From Benzoatithermus sp963720725 (GTDB lineage Bacteria > Pseudomonadota > Alphaproteobacteria > Geminicoccales > Geminicoccaceae): a DNA stretch of 64,000 bases. The notes beneath the pieces are model-generated. The model worked only from the letters and a program-made list of their open reading frames with translations. It ran no database searches and was not told the DNA's origin. The translations under genes were made by a program, and so were the position numbers. Every line of letters starts with the position of its first letter. Within the stretch, counting starts at the first letter, position 1. The DNA lies in the NCBI GenBank assembly GCA_963720725.1, contig CAVRGN010000005.1:124001-188000 (forward strand), in the 5' to 3' direction. Of this stretch, positions 25,557 to 34,359 are shown one piece after another.

Positions 25557-27353
25557 ATGACCGTCGCCACGATCCAGACCGCCACGTCCACCGCCGCCCA
25601 GGAACTGACCGGCGCCCAGGTGGTCATTCAGGCGCTGGTGGATCAGGGCGTGGAGGTGATCTTCGGCTATCCTGGCGGTGCGGTGCTGCCGCTCTACGAC
25701 GCCCTGTTCCAGCAGGACAAGATCCGCCACATTCTGGTCCGCCACGAGCAGGCCGCGGTCCACGCCGCCGAGGGCTATGCCCGCTCGACCGGCAAGGTCG
25801 GCGTGGTCCTGGTGACGTCCGGCCCCGGCGCCACCAACACCGTCACCGGGCTCACCGACGCGCTCATGGATTCGGTGCCGCTGGTCTGCCTGACCGGTCA
25901 GGTGCCGACCCACATGATCGGCAACGACGCGTTCCAGGAGGCGGACACGGTCGGCATCACCCGGCCCTGCACCAAGCACAACTATCTGGTGAAACGAGGC
26001 GAGGATCTCGCCCGCGTGATGCACGAGGCGTTCCACGTCGCGCGCTCGGGTCGCCCCGGGCCGGTGGTCGTCGACCTGCCCAAGAACATCCAGATGGCCA
26101 AGGCGCCCTACCACGGCAAGGATGCGGTCCAGCACCGCACCTACCACCCGCGCACCGAGCCCGACGCAGCGCGCATCGAGGAGGCCGCCGAGCTCCTGGC
26201 CCGTGCCGAGCGGCCGATCTTCTATGTCGGCGGCGGCGTCATCAACGCCGGTTCCAGGGCCTGCGCCGAGCTCACCGAGCTCGTCCGTGCGACCGGCTAT
26301 CCGATCACCCTGACGCTGATGGGCCTGGGTGCCTTCCCGGCCTCCGATCCGCAGTTCGTCGGCATGCTCGGCATGCACGGCACCTACGAGGCCAACCTGG
26401 CCATGCACGACTGCGACGTCATGGTGTGCATCGGTGCGCGGTTCGACGACCGCGTGACCGGGCGGCTCGACGGCTTCTCGCCGGGCAGCAAGAAGATCCA
26501 CATCGACATCGACCCGTCCTCGATCAACAAGAACGTCGGCGTGGACGTCTCCATCGTCGGCGACGCCGAGAAGAGCCTGGCGGCGCTGGCCGCCGCCTGG
26601 CGGCGGCGCTCGAACATGGTCGACCGGCAGAAGATCGAGCCCTGGTGGCATCAGATCCACGCTTGGCAGAAGAAGAATTCCTACCGCTTCCGCCAGAACG
26701 GCAAGGCGATCAAGCCGCAGACGGCCGTGCGCCGCCTCTACGAGGCGACCAGGCATCTCGACACCTACGTCACCACCGATGTCGGCCAGCACCAGATGTG
26801 GGCGGCCCAGCATTTCCCGTTCGACAAGCCTCTGCGCTGGATGACCTCGGGCGGGCTCGGCACCATGGGCTACGGTTTCCCGGCCGCCATCGGTGTCCAG
26901 GTGGCCCATCCCGACGCCACCGTGGTCTGCATCTCCGGCGACGCCTCCTGGGTGATGAACATGCAGGAGATGTCGACCGCGATGCAGTACCGGCTGCCGG
27001 TCAAAAGCTTCATCCTGAACAACAGCTACATGGGCATGGTCCGCCAGTGGCAGGACTTCTTCCACGGTCAGCGCCACTCCGAGAGCTACATGGACGCGCT
27101 GCCCGACTTCGTGAAGCTCGCCGAGGCGTTCGGCGGGGTGGGACTGCGCGCCGAGACCATCGACCAGCTCGACGGTGTGATCGAGGCGGCCCTGCGCTCG
27201 GACAAGCCGGTGATCGCCGACATCGTGGTCGAGCGCGCCGAGAACGTCTACCCGATGATCCCGGGCGGTGCCGCCCACAACGAGATCAAGCTCAGCCCCG
27301 AGGACGAGGGCCAGCACGAGGCGATCTCGGAAGAGGGCATGGTGCTGGTGTGA
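25557..27353 (+). CDS. ilvI: acetolactate synthase large (catalytic) subunit
   Basis: ThDP-, FAD- and Mg-dependent enzyme that condenses two pyruvates, or pyruvate plus 2-oxobutyrate, at the start of valine, leucine and isoleucine synthesis. The 598-residue product has the catalytic Glu64 in VRHEQAAVHAAEG, the TSGPGATNTVTGL loop and the central FAD domain. The C-terminal ThDP motif begins SGDASWVMNMQE and includes LNNSYMGMVRQWQDFF, a signature of true acetolactate synthases. GAGGAG precedes the ATG. Its usual partner ilvH is not next to it but 2.7 kb downstream, beyond two genes on the other strand. Confidence 0.96.
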   Translation: MTVATIQTATSTAAQELTGAQVVIQALVDQGVEVIFGYPGGAVLPLYDALFQQDKIRHILVRHEQAAVHAAEGYARSTGKVGVVLVTSGPGATNTVTGLTDALMDSVPLVCLTGQVPTHMIGNDAFQEADTVGITRPCTKHNYLVKRGEDLARVMHEAFHVARSGRPGPVVVDLPKNIQMAKAPYHGKDAVQHRTYHPRTEPDAARIEEAAELLARAERPIFYVGGGVINAGSRACAELTELVRATGYPITLTLMGLGAFPASDPQFVGMLGMHGTYEANLAMHDCDVMVCIGARFDDRVTGRLDGFSPGSKKIHIDIDPSSINKNVGVDVSIVGDAEKSLAALAAAWRRRSNMVDRQKIEPWWHQIHAWQKKNSYRFRQNGKAIKPQTAVRRLYEATRHLDTYVTTDVGQHQMWAAQHFPFDKPLRWMTSGGLGTMGYGFPAAIGVQVAHPDATVVCISGDASWVMNMQEMSTAMQYRLPVKSFILNNSYMGMVRQWQDFFHGQRHSESYMDALPDFVKLAEAFGGVGLRAETIDQLDGVIEAALRSDKPVIADIVVERAENVYPMIPGGAAHNEIKLSPEDEGQHEAISEEGMVLV

Positions 27354-27452
27354 GCGGACGGCCCGACGCCGGGCCGGGGCCGAAACGCTCGGGCGTCACC
27401 CGCGACGGCCGAGAGCGGTTCGCCGCCCTCGGCGTCATGTCGATCGACACAC

Positions 27453-27469
27453 AGCGCCTAGCAGGCGCT
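27453..27469. terminator. hairpin between convergent ilvI and OmpA-like gene
   Basis: AGCGCC (27453-27458) and GGCGCT (27464-27469) form a 6-bp stem with a 5-base loop, lying in the 115-bp convergent gap next to the stop of the gene at 27469. It is a weak bidirectional terminator candidate. Confidence 0.3.
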
Positions 27470-28077
27470 CAGTAGGCCTTCGCCGAGGGCCCGACCTGCC
27501 GTGCGATCACCTCGACCCGGCGGTTGACGCCGCTGGCCGGGTTGCGGGCGTCGGCGAGGCGCTCCTCGCCATAACCGACCGCCTGGAGCCGGTCCGGCGA
27601 GACCGAGCCCTCGGTGACCAGCCAGGTCACGACCGATTGGGCACGCCGCTGCGACAGTAGCTTGTTCAGCGCGTCGCTCCCGCGGGCATCGGTGTGCCCG
27701 GCGATGATCAGGTGCACGTCCTGCATCTGCGGGAACTCGAGCGCCGTCGCCAGCGCGTCGAGCCGTTGTGCGGCCTCGCGGCTGATCGCTGCCGAGTTGG
27801 TGGCGAAGTGGATCTTCAGGTCCGGGACGACGCCGCTGTTGGCGGCACCCGGAGGCGGGGCCGTGCCGGTTCCGGCGGCGAGGCTGCGGGTGCGGACAGT
27901 CGGGGCCGGCGCCAGGATCGCGGCCAGCGCTTCAGCGGTGAATCCCTCGCCGCCATCGTTCCCCAGCATCGCCGCCACCTGATCCTTGCTGAGAGCGGCC
28001 ACCGGGTTTCCGGCCAGCGCAGGCGTCATCGGCGCGGTGCCGACCATGAGCGCGAGGAGCCAGATCTTTTGGTTCAT
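27469..28077 (-). CDS. OmpA-family peptidoglycan-associated protein
   Basis: A 202-residue exported protein. The signal peptide (MNQKIWLLALMVGTAPMTPA, then LAG) precedes a variable Ala/Pro-rich region of about 70 residues. A C-terminal OmpA-like domain follows, with IHFATNSAAISREAAQRLDAL, the peptidoglycan-binding HTDARGSDALNKLLSQRRAQ and NRRVEVIAR. It probably sits in the periplasm bound to the cell wall. No lipobox or beta-barrel is seen. It lies downstream of a Sel1-repeat lipoprotein on the same strand, and the pair interrupts the ilvI-ilvH linkage. Confidence 0.88.
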   Translation of the reverse strand: MNQKIWLLALMVGTAPMTPALAGNPVAALSKDQVAAMLGNDGGEGFTAEALAAILAPAPTVRTRSLAAGTGTAPPPGAANSGVVPDLKIHFATNSAAISREAAQRLDALATALEFPQMQDVHLIIAGHTDARGSDALNKLLSQRRAQSVVTWLVTEGSVSPDRLQAVGYGEERLADARNPASGVNRRVEVIARQVGPSAKAY

Positions 28078-28320
28078 GACACATTCCCGATCATAGCGAG
28101 TCCGTCCTCAACCGATTTAGCGCTTGGTCGTGACGGACGCGACCCGGCCAATCTAACCTTCCGGCGGGATCTCGCTGTGACGGAACGCACAAGGCGGTGC
28201 GCATGCCGAGCGCCGGGCATGCGCATGGGGGAAGGACGCGATCACGGTTGCGTGACCCAACCGCGGCGGGGAGGCGCCGTGCTCCGTCTTCGGGGACGGG
28301 GCGTGGGCGGGCGGGCAGCT
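28078..28320. other. intergenic region, 243 bp
   Basis: This separates the Sel1 lipoprotein gene and the OmpA-like gene. No convincing ORF, hairpin or tRNA is seen. The promoter of the OmpA-like gene is expected here, but no clear -35/-10 pair was identified. Confidence 0.4.
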
Positions 28321-29869
28321 TCAGGTCGCGGCGGCGCGGACTTCCTCGCCGCCGTCCGGGCGCAGGGCCTCTTGCGCCTGGGCGTTGCCGGCTGCGGCGG
28401 CCCGCTCCAGCCAGCGGCGGGCGCGCGAGGCGCTCCTGGGCACGCCCTGGCCCTCGGCATAGGCCAGCCCGATCTGCACCATCGCCCCGTCGTGGCCGGC
28501 CGCGGCCAGGGCTTCCAGCAGGCCAAGGCCGGTAGCGGCGTCGACCGGTACGTCGAGGCCGCGCAGATAGCGCCGGCCGAGTTCGAGTCTCGGCGCCGGC
28601 CGACCCGGAGTCGGCCGCCCGCCGCAGCCAGTCGATGCCGAGCGGCGGGTCGGCCCGGACGCCGTGGCCGTAGAGGAAGGCGCGCGCCAAGTGGAACATG
28701 GCGCCGGCGTCGCCCGCGGCTGCGGTCCCCTCCAGCAGCGCCCTGCCGCGCGCCGGATCTGCCGGCACGTCCAGGCCGCGCAGCAGCCGCCGCCCCAGCT
28801 CGGTCCTGGCCGGGCCATCGCCCGTCGCCGCCAGCTCCTCGAGCATGGCCAGGCCACGGGCAGGGTCGCGGGCGACGATGCCGCCGCGCAGCAGCGCCTG
28901 AGCGTAGGCGACGCGCAGCGCCGGCGGACCGCCGGCCTCGGCGGTGCGGGCGATGAGCTCCGCCGCCGCCGTGGCGTCGACGGGCTCGAACCTTCCGGCC
29001 AGGTAGCCGCGGCTCAGATTTACCGCTGCCTGCTGGCTGCCGGCGGCGACGGCTTCGCGCAGCAGTCGCTGGGCCGCCGCCAGATCGCCTTCGGCCCGGG
29101 CGCGGTCGGCAAGCTTGGTCAACGCCTTCCCGTCGCCGGCGCGGGCGGCCCGGGACAGCCACAAGAACGCCTCGTCCGGGTCGGCGGAGACCAGCTCGCC
29201 GGAGTCGTAGAGCCAGGACAGAGTCCGCGCATAGCGCGCGCCGCCGGCCTCGGCACCGGCCTGCAGTGCCCGCACCGCCGCGCCGATCCGGGCTTGGCGC
29301 AAGGCGGGATCGGCGGCCGGATCGGCGGCTGTCAGGCGCGCGAGCTCGAGCGCGCTGTAGGGATCGGCGGGCGCCCGACGCCTATAGGCGGCGACCAGCT
29401 CGGTACGGAAGTTGTCGGGATCCTGTTGCCAAGCCTTCAGCCGCGGCCGCTCGGTGCCCGGTTCCCCCAGCTCCTGGGCGCGGTCCAGCCATGCCAGCTG
29501 CGCCTGGGGCGTGCCGCCGGCCCGTCGCTCGACATCGGCCAGCATGAGCGCCGCCCGGCCACGGTAGCGTGAGCGCATGGCGAAGACGCGTTCCAGCACC
29601 GCTCGCGCCGCCACCAGATCCTGATCGCCGCCGTCCGGGTCGAGGAGGCAGCGGGCATGCTGGATCAGCAGCCCCGGATGCGTGTTTGCGCTCACTTCGG
29701 CGAGGATCGCGCAGGCACCGCCGAGATCGCCCGACGCCCTGACGGCGATCGCCCTGTCGAGCTGGCGCCGCTGCGGCGATGGCATGTCGCCATAGTAAGG
29801 CGAGCAGCCGACCAGCACCGCGACGAGGCCGAGCACAAGCTTGGAAGGGGCAGGGGAGCAGCGGGTCAT
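28321..29869 (-). CDS. Sel1/TPR-repeat lipoprotein, frameshifted near 28589
   Basis: A predicted lipoprotein of about 515 residues built from Sel1-like helical repeats. The signal is MTRCSPAPSKLVLGLVAVLVGC, with lipobox LVGC and Cys22. Repeats include GGARYARTLSWLYDSGELVS, AQRLLREAVAAGSQQAA and AMFHLARAFLYGHGVRADP. In the frame from 29869 the repeat pattern breaks after RAADSGSAGA, while the next frame continues exactly with LELGRRYLRGLDVPVDAATG and ends EEVRAAAT at 28321. One extra base in GAGACTC around 28588-28590 explains this. Sel1 proteins act as adaptor scaffolds; no partner is evident. The frameshift may be real or an error. Confidence 0.7.
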
Positions 29870-30082
29870 CAGCGATGGTCTGCCGTGGTCCAACACGCAT
29901 CGTTGCTGGGCCGCATCTTGATCCCCAGCCCTTACCAGCAGGTTAGCCCGGATGGATGCCGTTCCTGCGCGGGGGCCGGTGCTCGGGAGGGACAGCGGGC
30001 GCGCGCGCCACAAGCCGCTTGTCACATATCCGCCCTGGGCTTAAGTCGCCTGCGCGCATCACCGCAACGCCCTCGAGGTTCC
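29870..30082. other. divergent intergenic region upstream of ilvH
   Basis: 213 bp between the divergent Sel1 lipoprotein and ilvH genes. Because ilvH is separated from ilvI, it should hold an independent ilvHC promoter. No clear leader peptide or terminator-antiterminator pair was recognised. Confidence 0.35.
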
Positions 30083-30607
30083 ATGGCAGCGAGCGAGGAA
30101 GAGCGGCGCCACACGATCGTGGCGCTCGTCGACAACGAGCCCGGCGTGCTCGCCCGGGTGATCGGCTTGTTCTCGGGCCGCGGCTACAACATCGAGAGCC
30201 TGACGGTAGCGCAGGTGGACAAGGCGCGTGCCCTGTCGCGCATCAACATCGTCACCACGGGCAGCGAGTTCGTCATCGAGCAGATCAAGTCGCTGCTTGC
30301 CAAGCTGGTGCCGGTGCGGCGGGTCCAGGACCTCACCGCCCAGGGACCGCACGTCGAGCGCGAGCTGGCCCTGGTCAAGGTGATCGGCGACCGCGAGCGG
30401 CTGATCGGGGCCTTGCGCCTCGCCGACTTCATGCATGCGCGGCTGGTGGACAGCATGCCGGGCTCGTTCGTGTTCGAGGTCACTGGCACCTCGGACGAGC
30501 TCGATGCCTTCATCGACCTCCTGGAGCCGGTCGAGGTCAGCCGCGCGGGTGTGGTCGCGATCGGTCGCGGCGAGGCCATCCTCGCCCCCGACCTGGCACG
30601 CGGCTGA
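30083..30607 (+). CDS. ilvH: acetolactate synthase small (regulatory) subunit
   Basis: Regulatory subunit that stimulates the catalytic subunit and gives valine feedback inhibition. The 174-residue product has an N-terminal ACT domain (HTIVALVDNEPGVLARVIGL, with the glycine-rich FSGRGYNIESL) and a C-terminal ACT-like domain. GAGG precedes the ATG at 30083; the longer open frame upstream is not conserved. It lies 32 bp upstream of ilvC and is probably cotranscribed with it. Confidence 0.96.
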   Translation: MAASEEERRHTIVALVDNEPGVLARVIGLFSGRGYNIESLTVAQVDKARALSRINIVTTGSEFVIEQIKSLLAKLVPVRRVQDLTAQGPHVERELALVKVIGDRERLIGALRLADFMHARLVDSMPGSFVFEVTGTSDELDAFIDLLEPVEVSRAGVVAIGRGEAILAPDLARG

Positions 30608-30639
30608 GCAGACACAACAATCGAGGGAAACTGGGCACC

Positions 30640-31659
30640 ATGCGCGTCTACTACGATGCCGACGCCGACCTGAACCTGATCAAGGGCAAGAAGGTCGCGG
30701 TAGTCGGCTACGGCAGCCAGGGTTTCGGCCACGCCAACAACCTCAAGGACAGCGGCGTGCCCGAGGTGGCCGTGGCCCTCAAGCCCGGCTCGGCGACCCG
30801 CCAGAAGGTCGAGGCGGCCGGGATCAAGTGCCTGACGCCGGCCGAGGCCGCGAAATGGGCCGACGTGGTCATGGTCCTGGTGCCCGACGAGCTCCAGGCG
30901 GATCTTTACCGCGACGAGCTCGGGCCGAACATGAAGGAGGGTGCGGCCCTCCTGTTCGCACACGGCTTCAACATCCACTTCAAGCTGATCGAGCCGCGCC
31001 CCGATCTCGACGTGCTCATGGTGGCCCCCAAGGGCCCCGGCCATCTGGTCCGCGCCGAGTACCTCAAGGGCGGCGGCGTGCCCTGCCTGGTCGCCATCCA
31101 CCAGGACGCCTCGGGCGGTGCGCTCGACCTCGGCCTGTCCTACGCCAGCGCCATCGGCGGTGCGCGGGCCGGCGTGATCGAGACCACCTTCAAGGAAGAG
31201 TGCGAGACCGACCTGTTCGGTGAGCAGGTGGTGCTCTGCGGCGGGCTCAGCGCCCTGATCCAGGCGGGCTACGAGACCCTGGTCGACGCCGGCTACGCGC
31301 CGGAGATGGCCTATTTCGAGTGCCTGCACGAGGTGAAGCTGATCGTCGACCTCATCTACGAGGGCGGACTCGCCAACATGCGTTACTCGATCAGCAACAC
31401 GGCCGAGTATGGCGACTACAAGACCGGCCCGCGCATCGTCACCGAGGAAACCAAGGCCGAGATGAAGCGCGTGCTCGCCGACATCCAGGAAGGTCGCTTC
31501 GCCCGTGACTGGGTGCTGGAGAACAAGGCCGGCCAGGTCAGCTTCAAGGCCATGCGCCGCCGCCAGGCCGAGCACGGCATCGAGGAGGTGGGCGAGCGCC
31601 TGCGCGGCATGATGCCCTGGATCGCCAAGGGCAAGCTGGTCGACAAGGCGAAGAACTGA
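30640..31659 (+). CDS. ilvC: ketol-acid reductoisomerase, class I
   Basis: NADPH- and Mg-dependent isomeroreductase converting acetolactate or acetohydroxybutyrate to the dihydroxy acid. The 339-residue length fits class I. The Rossmann motif is VAVVGYGSQGFGHANNL, the cofactor loop includes ALKPGSATRQK, and the active-site stretches MVAPKGPGHLVRAEY and ETTFKEECETDLFGEQ provide the metal-binding Asp and Glu residues. GAGGGAA precedes the ATG. It forms a unit with ilvH. Confidence 0.97.
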   Translation: MRVYYDADADLNLIKGKKVAVVGYGSQGFGHANNLKDSGVPEVAVALKPGSATRQKVEAAGIKCLTPAEAAKWADVVMVLVPDELQADLYRDELGPNMKEGAALLFAHGFNIHFKLIEPRPDLDVLMVAPKGPGHLVRAEYLKGGGVPCLVAIHQDASGGALDLGLSYASAIGGARAGVIETTFKEECETDLFGEQVVLCGGLSALIQAGYETLVDAGYAPEMAYFECLHEVKLIVDLIYEGGLANMRYSISNTAEYGDYKTGPRIVTEETKAEMKRVLADIQEGRFARDWVLENKAGQVSFKAMRRRQAEHGIEEVGERLRGMMPWIAKGKLVDKAKN

Positions 31660-31671
31660 ACCGGCGCCACC

Positions 31672-32835
31672 TCAGCGGCTGGGCAGCCATATCTCGAGGG
31701 TGCCCGGCCGCGGCAGCGGCCGGAAGTCGGTGAAGCTGATGGCCGTGCTCGGCGCGCCGGCGCCATGCGCGCGCAGGAAGGGCGCGATGGCCCGGACCAG
31801 ACGCTCGGCGCCGGGCCGGTCGCCGTTGAAGAAGTACCGGACGCTGGCGGTGGCGACATCGAAGCCCACCGCCCGAACCTCGGTCTCGCCATAGCCGGCC
31901 GCCCGCAGCTGGCCCGCGAGTTCGTCCGCGGCTGCCTGGCTGTCCGGCCCGGGCCCGTGATGGATGACGACGCGCGGCGCCGCAACCACCGCCGGCGTCG
32001 CTGGGGCGATGGTCTCAGGCGCGGCGCGCGGGACCGGTGCGGCGACCACCGGCAGATCGCGGGCCGCGATCGGCGGGCCGACCTGCTCCTGTCGGCTCGG
32101 TGCCGGCGCTTCGGGAGGCGGCGGCTCGGGCGGGGACGGCGCTGGAGCCGGCTGGACGTTGACAATCGGGGGGGGGCTCGGCGCCATGGCTGGCGGACGC
32201 TCCTGGGCGAACCAGCGCACCGCCACGATCGAGGTCGCCACTCCGGCCGCCCCGGCCGCCAGCAGCAGCATGATTACGCTCAGCCAACGCCAGATCCCCC
32301 GGCTGCGGCGCCGGACAGGTGGAAGCATGGCGCCTGTCCGGGAAGACCTGAGCGGCGCGCTCGGCGGCCGGAGACGCGGATTGGCGGTTCCGGTTTGCCG
32401 TCCGGGCGCGAATGGGCGCGGCGGATCCGAATGGACCGGTTCTTGCCAGCTGACCGGCGATGGCTCGGGCGGCGCCAATGGTGTGCGCTGCAGGTCCTCC
32501 CTGGGCACGGCGCGCAGTGGCGGCAGGCCGCCCGTCTCGCGCACGGCCCGCCGCATCCGCGCGAACAGCCAGTCCTGAGCTGCCGCCTCACCCGCGCCGC
32601 GAAATGCACCAGCGCCGCCCGACAGATCGGCGAGCAGACGGTCCAGGGCCACGCGCACCCGCTCGGGGTCGTCGAGCATGCGGGTGAGCATCAGCTGCAG
32701 CCGCCCACCTTCCCATTGCCGCAGTGCCGCCGTCGCTCCCGGCTCCGCCTCGGCGCAGCGCGAAAGGAGTGCGGCGAGGCCGCGCAGCCGCGGTTCCACC
32801 GCGTCCGGTCCTCTGGTCTGCTCCGCTCGGCTCAA
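31672..32835 (-). CDS. single-pass membrane protein with Pro-rich linker and LytR_C/SPOR-like C-terminal domain
   Basis: A 387-residue protein of unknown function. Order: an Arg/Glu-rich cytoplasmic helical region (about 1-190), one transmembrane helix (WLSVIMLLLAAGAAGVATSI, about residue 200), a Pro/Ala linker (SPPEPPPPEAPAPS), and a C-terminal domain of about 100 residues. That domain contains VVIHHGPGPDSQAAADELAG, VRYFFNGDRPGAERLV and TLEIWLPSR, recalling the LytR C-terminal or similar cell-wall domains (weak match by eye). The start chosen is TTG at 32835, with GGGGAAG 4 bases upstream; no ATG fits before antisense sequence begins. It is divergent from the glycosyltransferase gene. Confidence 0.65.
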   Translation of the reverse strand: MSRAEQTRGPDAVEPRLRGLAALLSRCAEAEPGATAALRQWEGGRLQLMLTRMLDDPERVRVALDRLLADLSGGAGAFRGAGEAAAQDWLFARMRRAVRETGGLPPLRAVPREDLQRTPLAPPEPSPVSWQEPVHSDPPRPFAPGRQTGTANPRLRPPSAPLRSSRTGAMLPPVRRRSRGIWRWLSVIMLLLAAGAAGVATSIVAVRWFAQERPPAMAPSPPPIVNVQPAPAPSPPEPPPPEAPAPSRQEQVGPPIAARDLPVVAAPVPRAAPETIAPATPAVVAAPRVVIHHGPGPDSQAAADELAGQLRAAGYGETEVRAVGFDVATASVRYFFNGDRPGAERLVRAIAPFLRAHGAGAPSTAISFTDFRPLPRPGTLEIWLPSR

Positions 32836-33021
32836 TCGACTTCCCCATCCCGACCGCCGAGGCGCGGCGGTCCGGCCGGCGAACTGCCGCTGCAACGATT
32901 CTGAGGCCAGCCCGTTCCGCTTGTCCAGGCGGCACAGCGCCCTGGGCCATTGCGCCCGCGTCGCGACATTGTCATCAATGTCTTGCACTGCTGCCCGCGT
33001 GCGGTAGTAGCGGGGCCTTGC

Positions 33022-34053
33022 ATGTCCATGCGCATTCTGATCGCCAGCGACGCTTGGTACCCCCAGATCAACGGGGTGGTACGCACGATAGGCACCGTCG
33101 TGGACGAGCTCGCGGGGTTGGGTCACATCGTCGAGGTGCTGGGCCCAGACCGGTTTCCGACGGTGCCCATGCCCAGCTACCCCGAAGTGCGCATCGCCGT
33201 GGCGCCCGGGATCAAGCTGGCCCGGCTCATGGACGAGTTCCGGCCCGACGCCGTGCACATTCCCGTCGAGGGGCCGATCGGGCTGGCGGCGCGCCGCCAC
33301 TGCCTGCGGCGGGGCTGGCCGTTCACGACCTCCTACCACACCCGCGCCGGCATCTATTTCGAGGAGAAGTTCGGCATCCCGAGCGATCTGGTGCTGGCCC
33401 TGCAGCGCTGGTTTCACAATGCCGGCAACGGCTTCATGGTCCAGACTGACAGCCTGGAACGCGAGTTGCACACCAAGGGCTTCGTCAACATCCGCCGCTG
33501 GTGCCGGGGAGTCGACACCGAGCTGTTCCGGCCGATTGAAGCTCCCGGGCTGCTCGATCTGCCGCGGCCCGTGTTCACCTATGTCGGCCGGGTGTCCGCC
33601 GAGAAGAACCTCGATGACTTCCTCGTCCTGGATCTGCCGGGGAGCAAACTGGTGGTCGGGGAGGGCCCGCAGCTCGCCAGCTACCGCGAGCGCTATCCGA
33701 AGGTGATGTTCACGGGCTGGAAGAAGGGCGAGGAGCTGAGCCGCTACTACTCGGCCAGCGACGTCTTCGTGCTGCCGAGCCGATTCGAGACCTTCGGCCT
33801 GGTCCTGCTGGAGGCGCTCGCCTGTGGCCTGCCGGTGGCGGCCTATCCGGTCCCGGGTCCGATAGACGTCATCGGCCGGGCCCCCGTGGGCGTCCTGGAT
33901 CATGATCTGCGCCATGCCGCCCTGCGCGCCTTGTCGATTCCGCGCAACCTGTGTCGCGACTTCGCCATGCGCTTTTCCTGGCGCCGCAGCGCCGAGGAGT
34001 TCCTGGGCAACCTGATCCCGATCCGCCCCGCGCCGCGGCGCGCCGCCGGCTGA
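33022..34053 (+). CDS. GT4-family glycosyltransferase
   Basis: A 343-residue GT-B fold retaining glycosyltransferase similar to GDP-mannose-dependent alpha-mannosyltransferases and sulfoquinovosyl transferases. The N-terminal acceptor domain begins MRILIASDAWYPQINGVVRT, and EGPIGLAARRHCL follows. The C-terminal donor domain has TYVGRVSAEKNLDDFL, GEGPQLASYRERY, and the sugar-nucleotide E-x7-E motif in SRFETFGLVLLEALACGLP. Donor and acceptor are not determinable. ATG 33022 and ATG 33028 are both possible starts. Confidence 0.88.
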   Translation: MSMRILIASDAWYPQINGVVRTIGTVVDELAGLGHIVEVLGPDRFPTVPMPSYPEVRIAVAPGIKLARLMDEFRPDAVHIPVEGPIGLAARRHCLRRGWPFTTSYHTRAGIYFEEKFGIPSDLVLALQRWFHNAGNGFMVQTDSLERELHTKGFVNIRRWCRGVDTELFRPIEAPGLLDLPRPVFTYVGRVSAEKNLDDFLVLDLPGSKLVVGEGPQLASYRERYPKVMFTGWKKGEELSRYYSASDVFVLPSRFETFGLVLLEALACGLPVAAYPVPGPIDVIGRAPVGVLDHDLRHAALRALSIPRNLCRDFAMRFSWRRSAEEFLGNLIPIRPAPRRAAG

Positions 34054-34359
34054 GTTGAGGAAGGGCTTTACAGCACCTGCGGTTCTCGCGGATAAGCGGG
34101 CAGTTGCCGTCGGCCGCTCCTGGCCGCGGCCGAGTCTATGGAGCGCGCGGCGGTGATCGCCCCCTGGGGGAAGATCAGGATCGGCACCAGGCTGGTTGCT
34201 TCGGCGGCCGGCTTCGTTGTGGATTCCGCCCGACTGCCGGTGCTCCGTTTGCCGGGTGACGGAGCCCGACTTAGCTGCCCCTGAGCCCGCGCCGATCGCG
34301 CACGCGTTCAGGGGTCCGCCTTGGTTCGATCTCCTTCATCAGCTGCACGAGTTGTTCCG
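34054..34359 (+). promoter_or_regulatory. leuA upstream region with a possible leader ORF
   Basis: 306 bp without a conventional gene. A 48-codon ORF runs from ATG 34138 to TGA 34282-34284. Its C-terminal third is Leu-rich (ARLPVLRLPGDGARL) and uses CTC, TTG and CTT, which are uncommon here. The stop lies in the left arm of an inverted repeat, CCCCTGA at 34278-34284 with TCAGGGG at 34308-34314. This resembles a leucine attenuation leader, but no U-run terminator follows and no strong ribosome site precedes the ATG. Confidence 0.3.

Noticed and set aside
25447..25560. 37-codon ORF before ilvI whose stop overlaps the ilvI ATG
   Set aside because: Considered as an attenuation leader, but it is rich in Pro and Arg rather than Ile, Val or Leu.
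29657..30082. Extended N-terminus for ilvH from an upstream in-frame start
   Set aside because: The extension lies opposite the Sel1 lipoprotein and has no conserved content; ATG 30083 has a ribosome site.
32836..33915. Extended N-terminus for the membrane protein at 31672-32835
   Set aside because: The extra 360 codons are the mirror of the GT4 glycosyltransferase gene.
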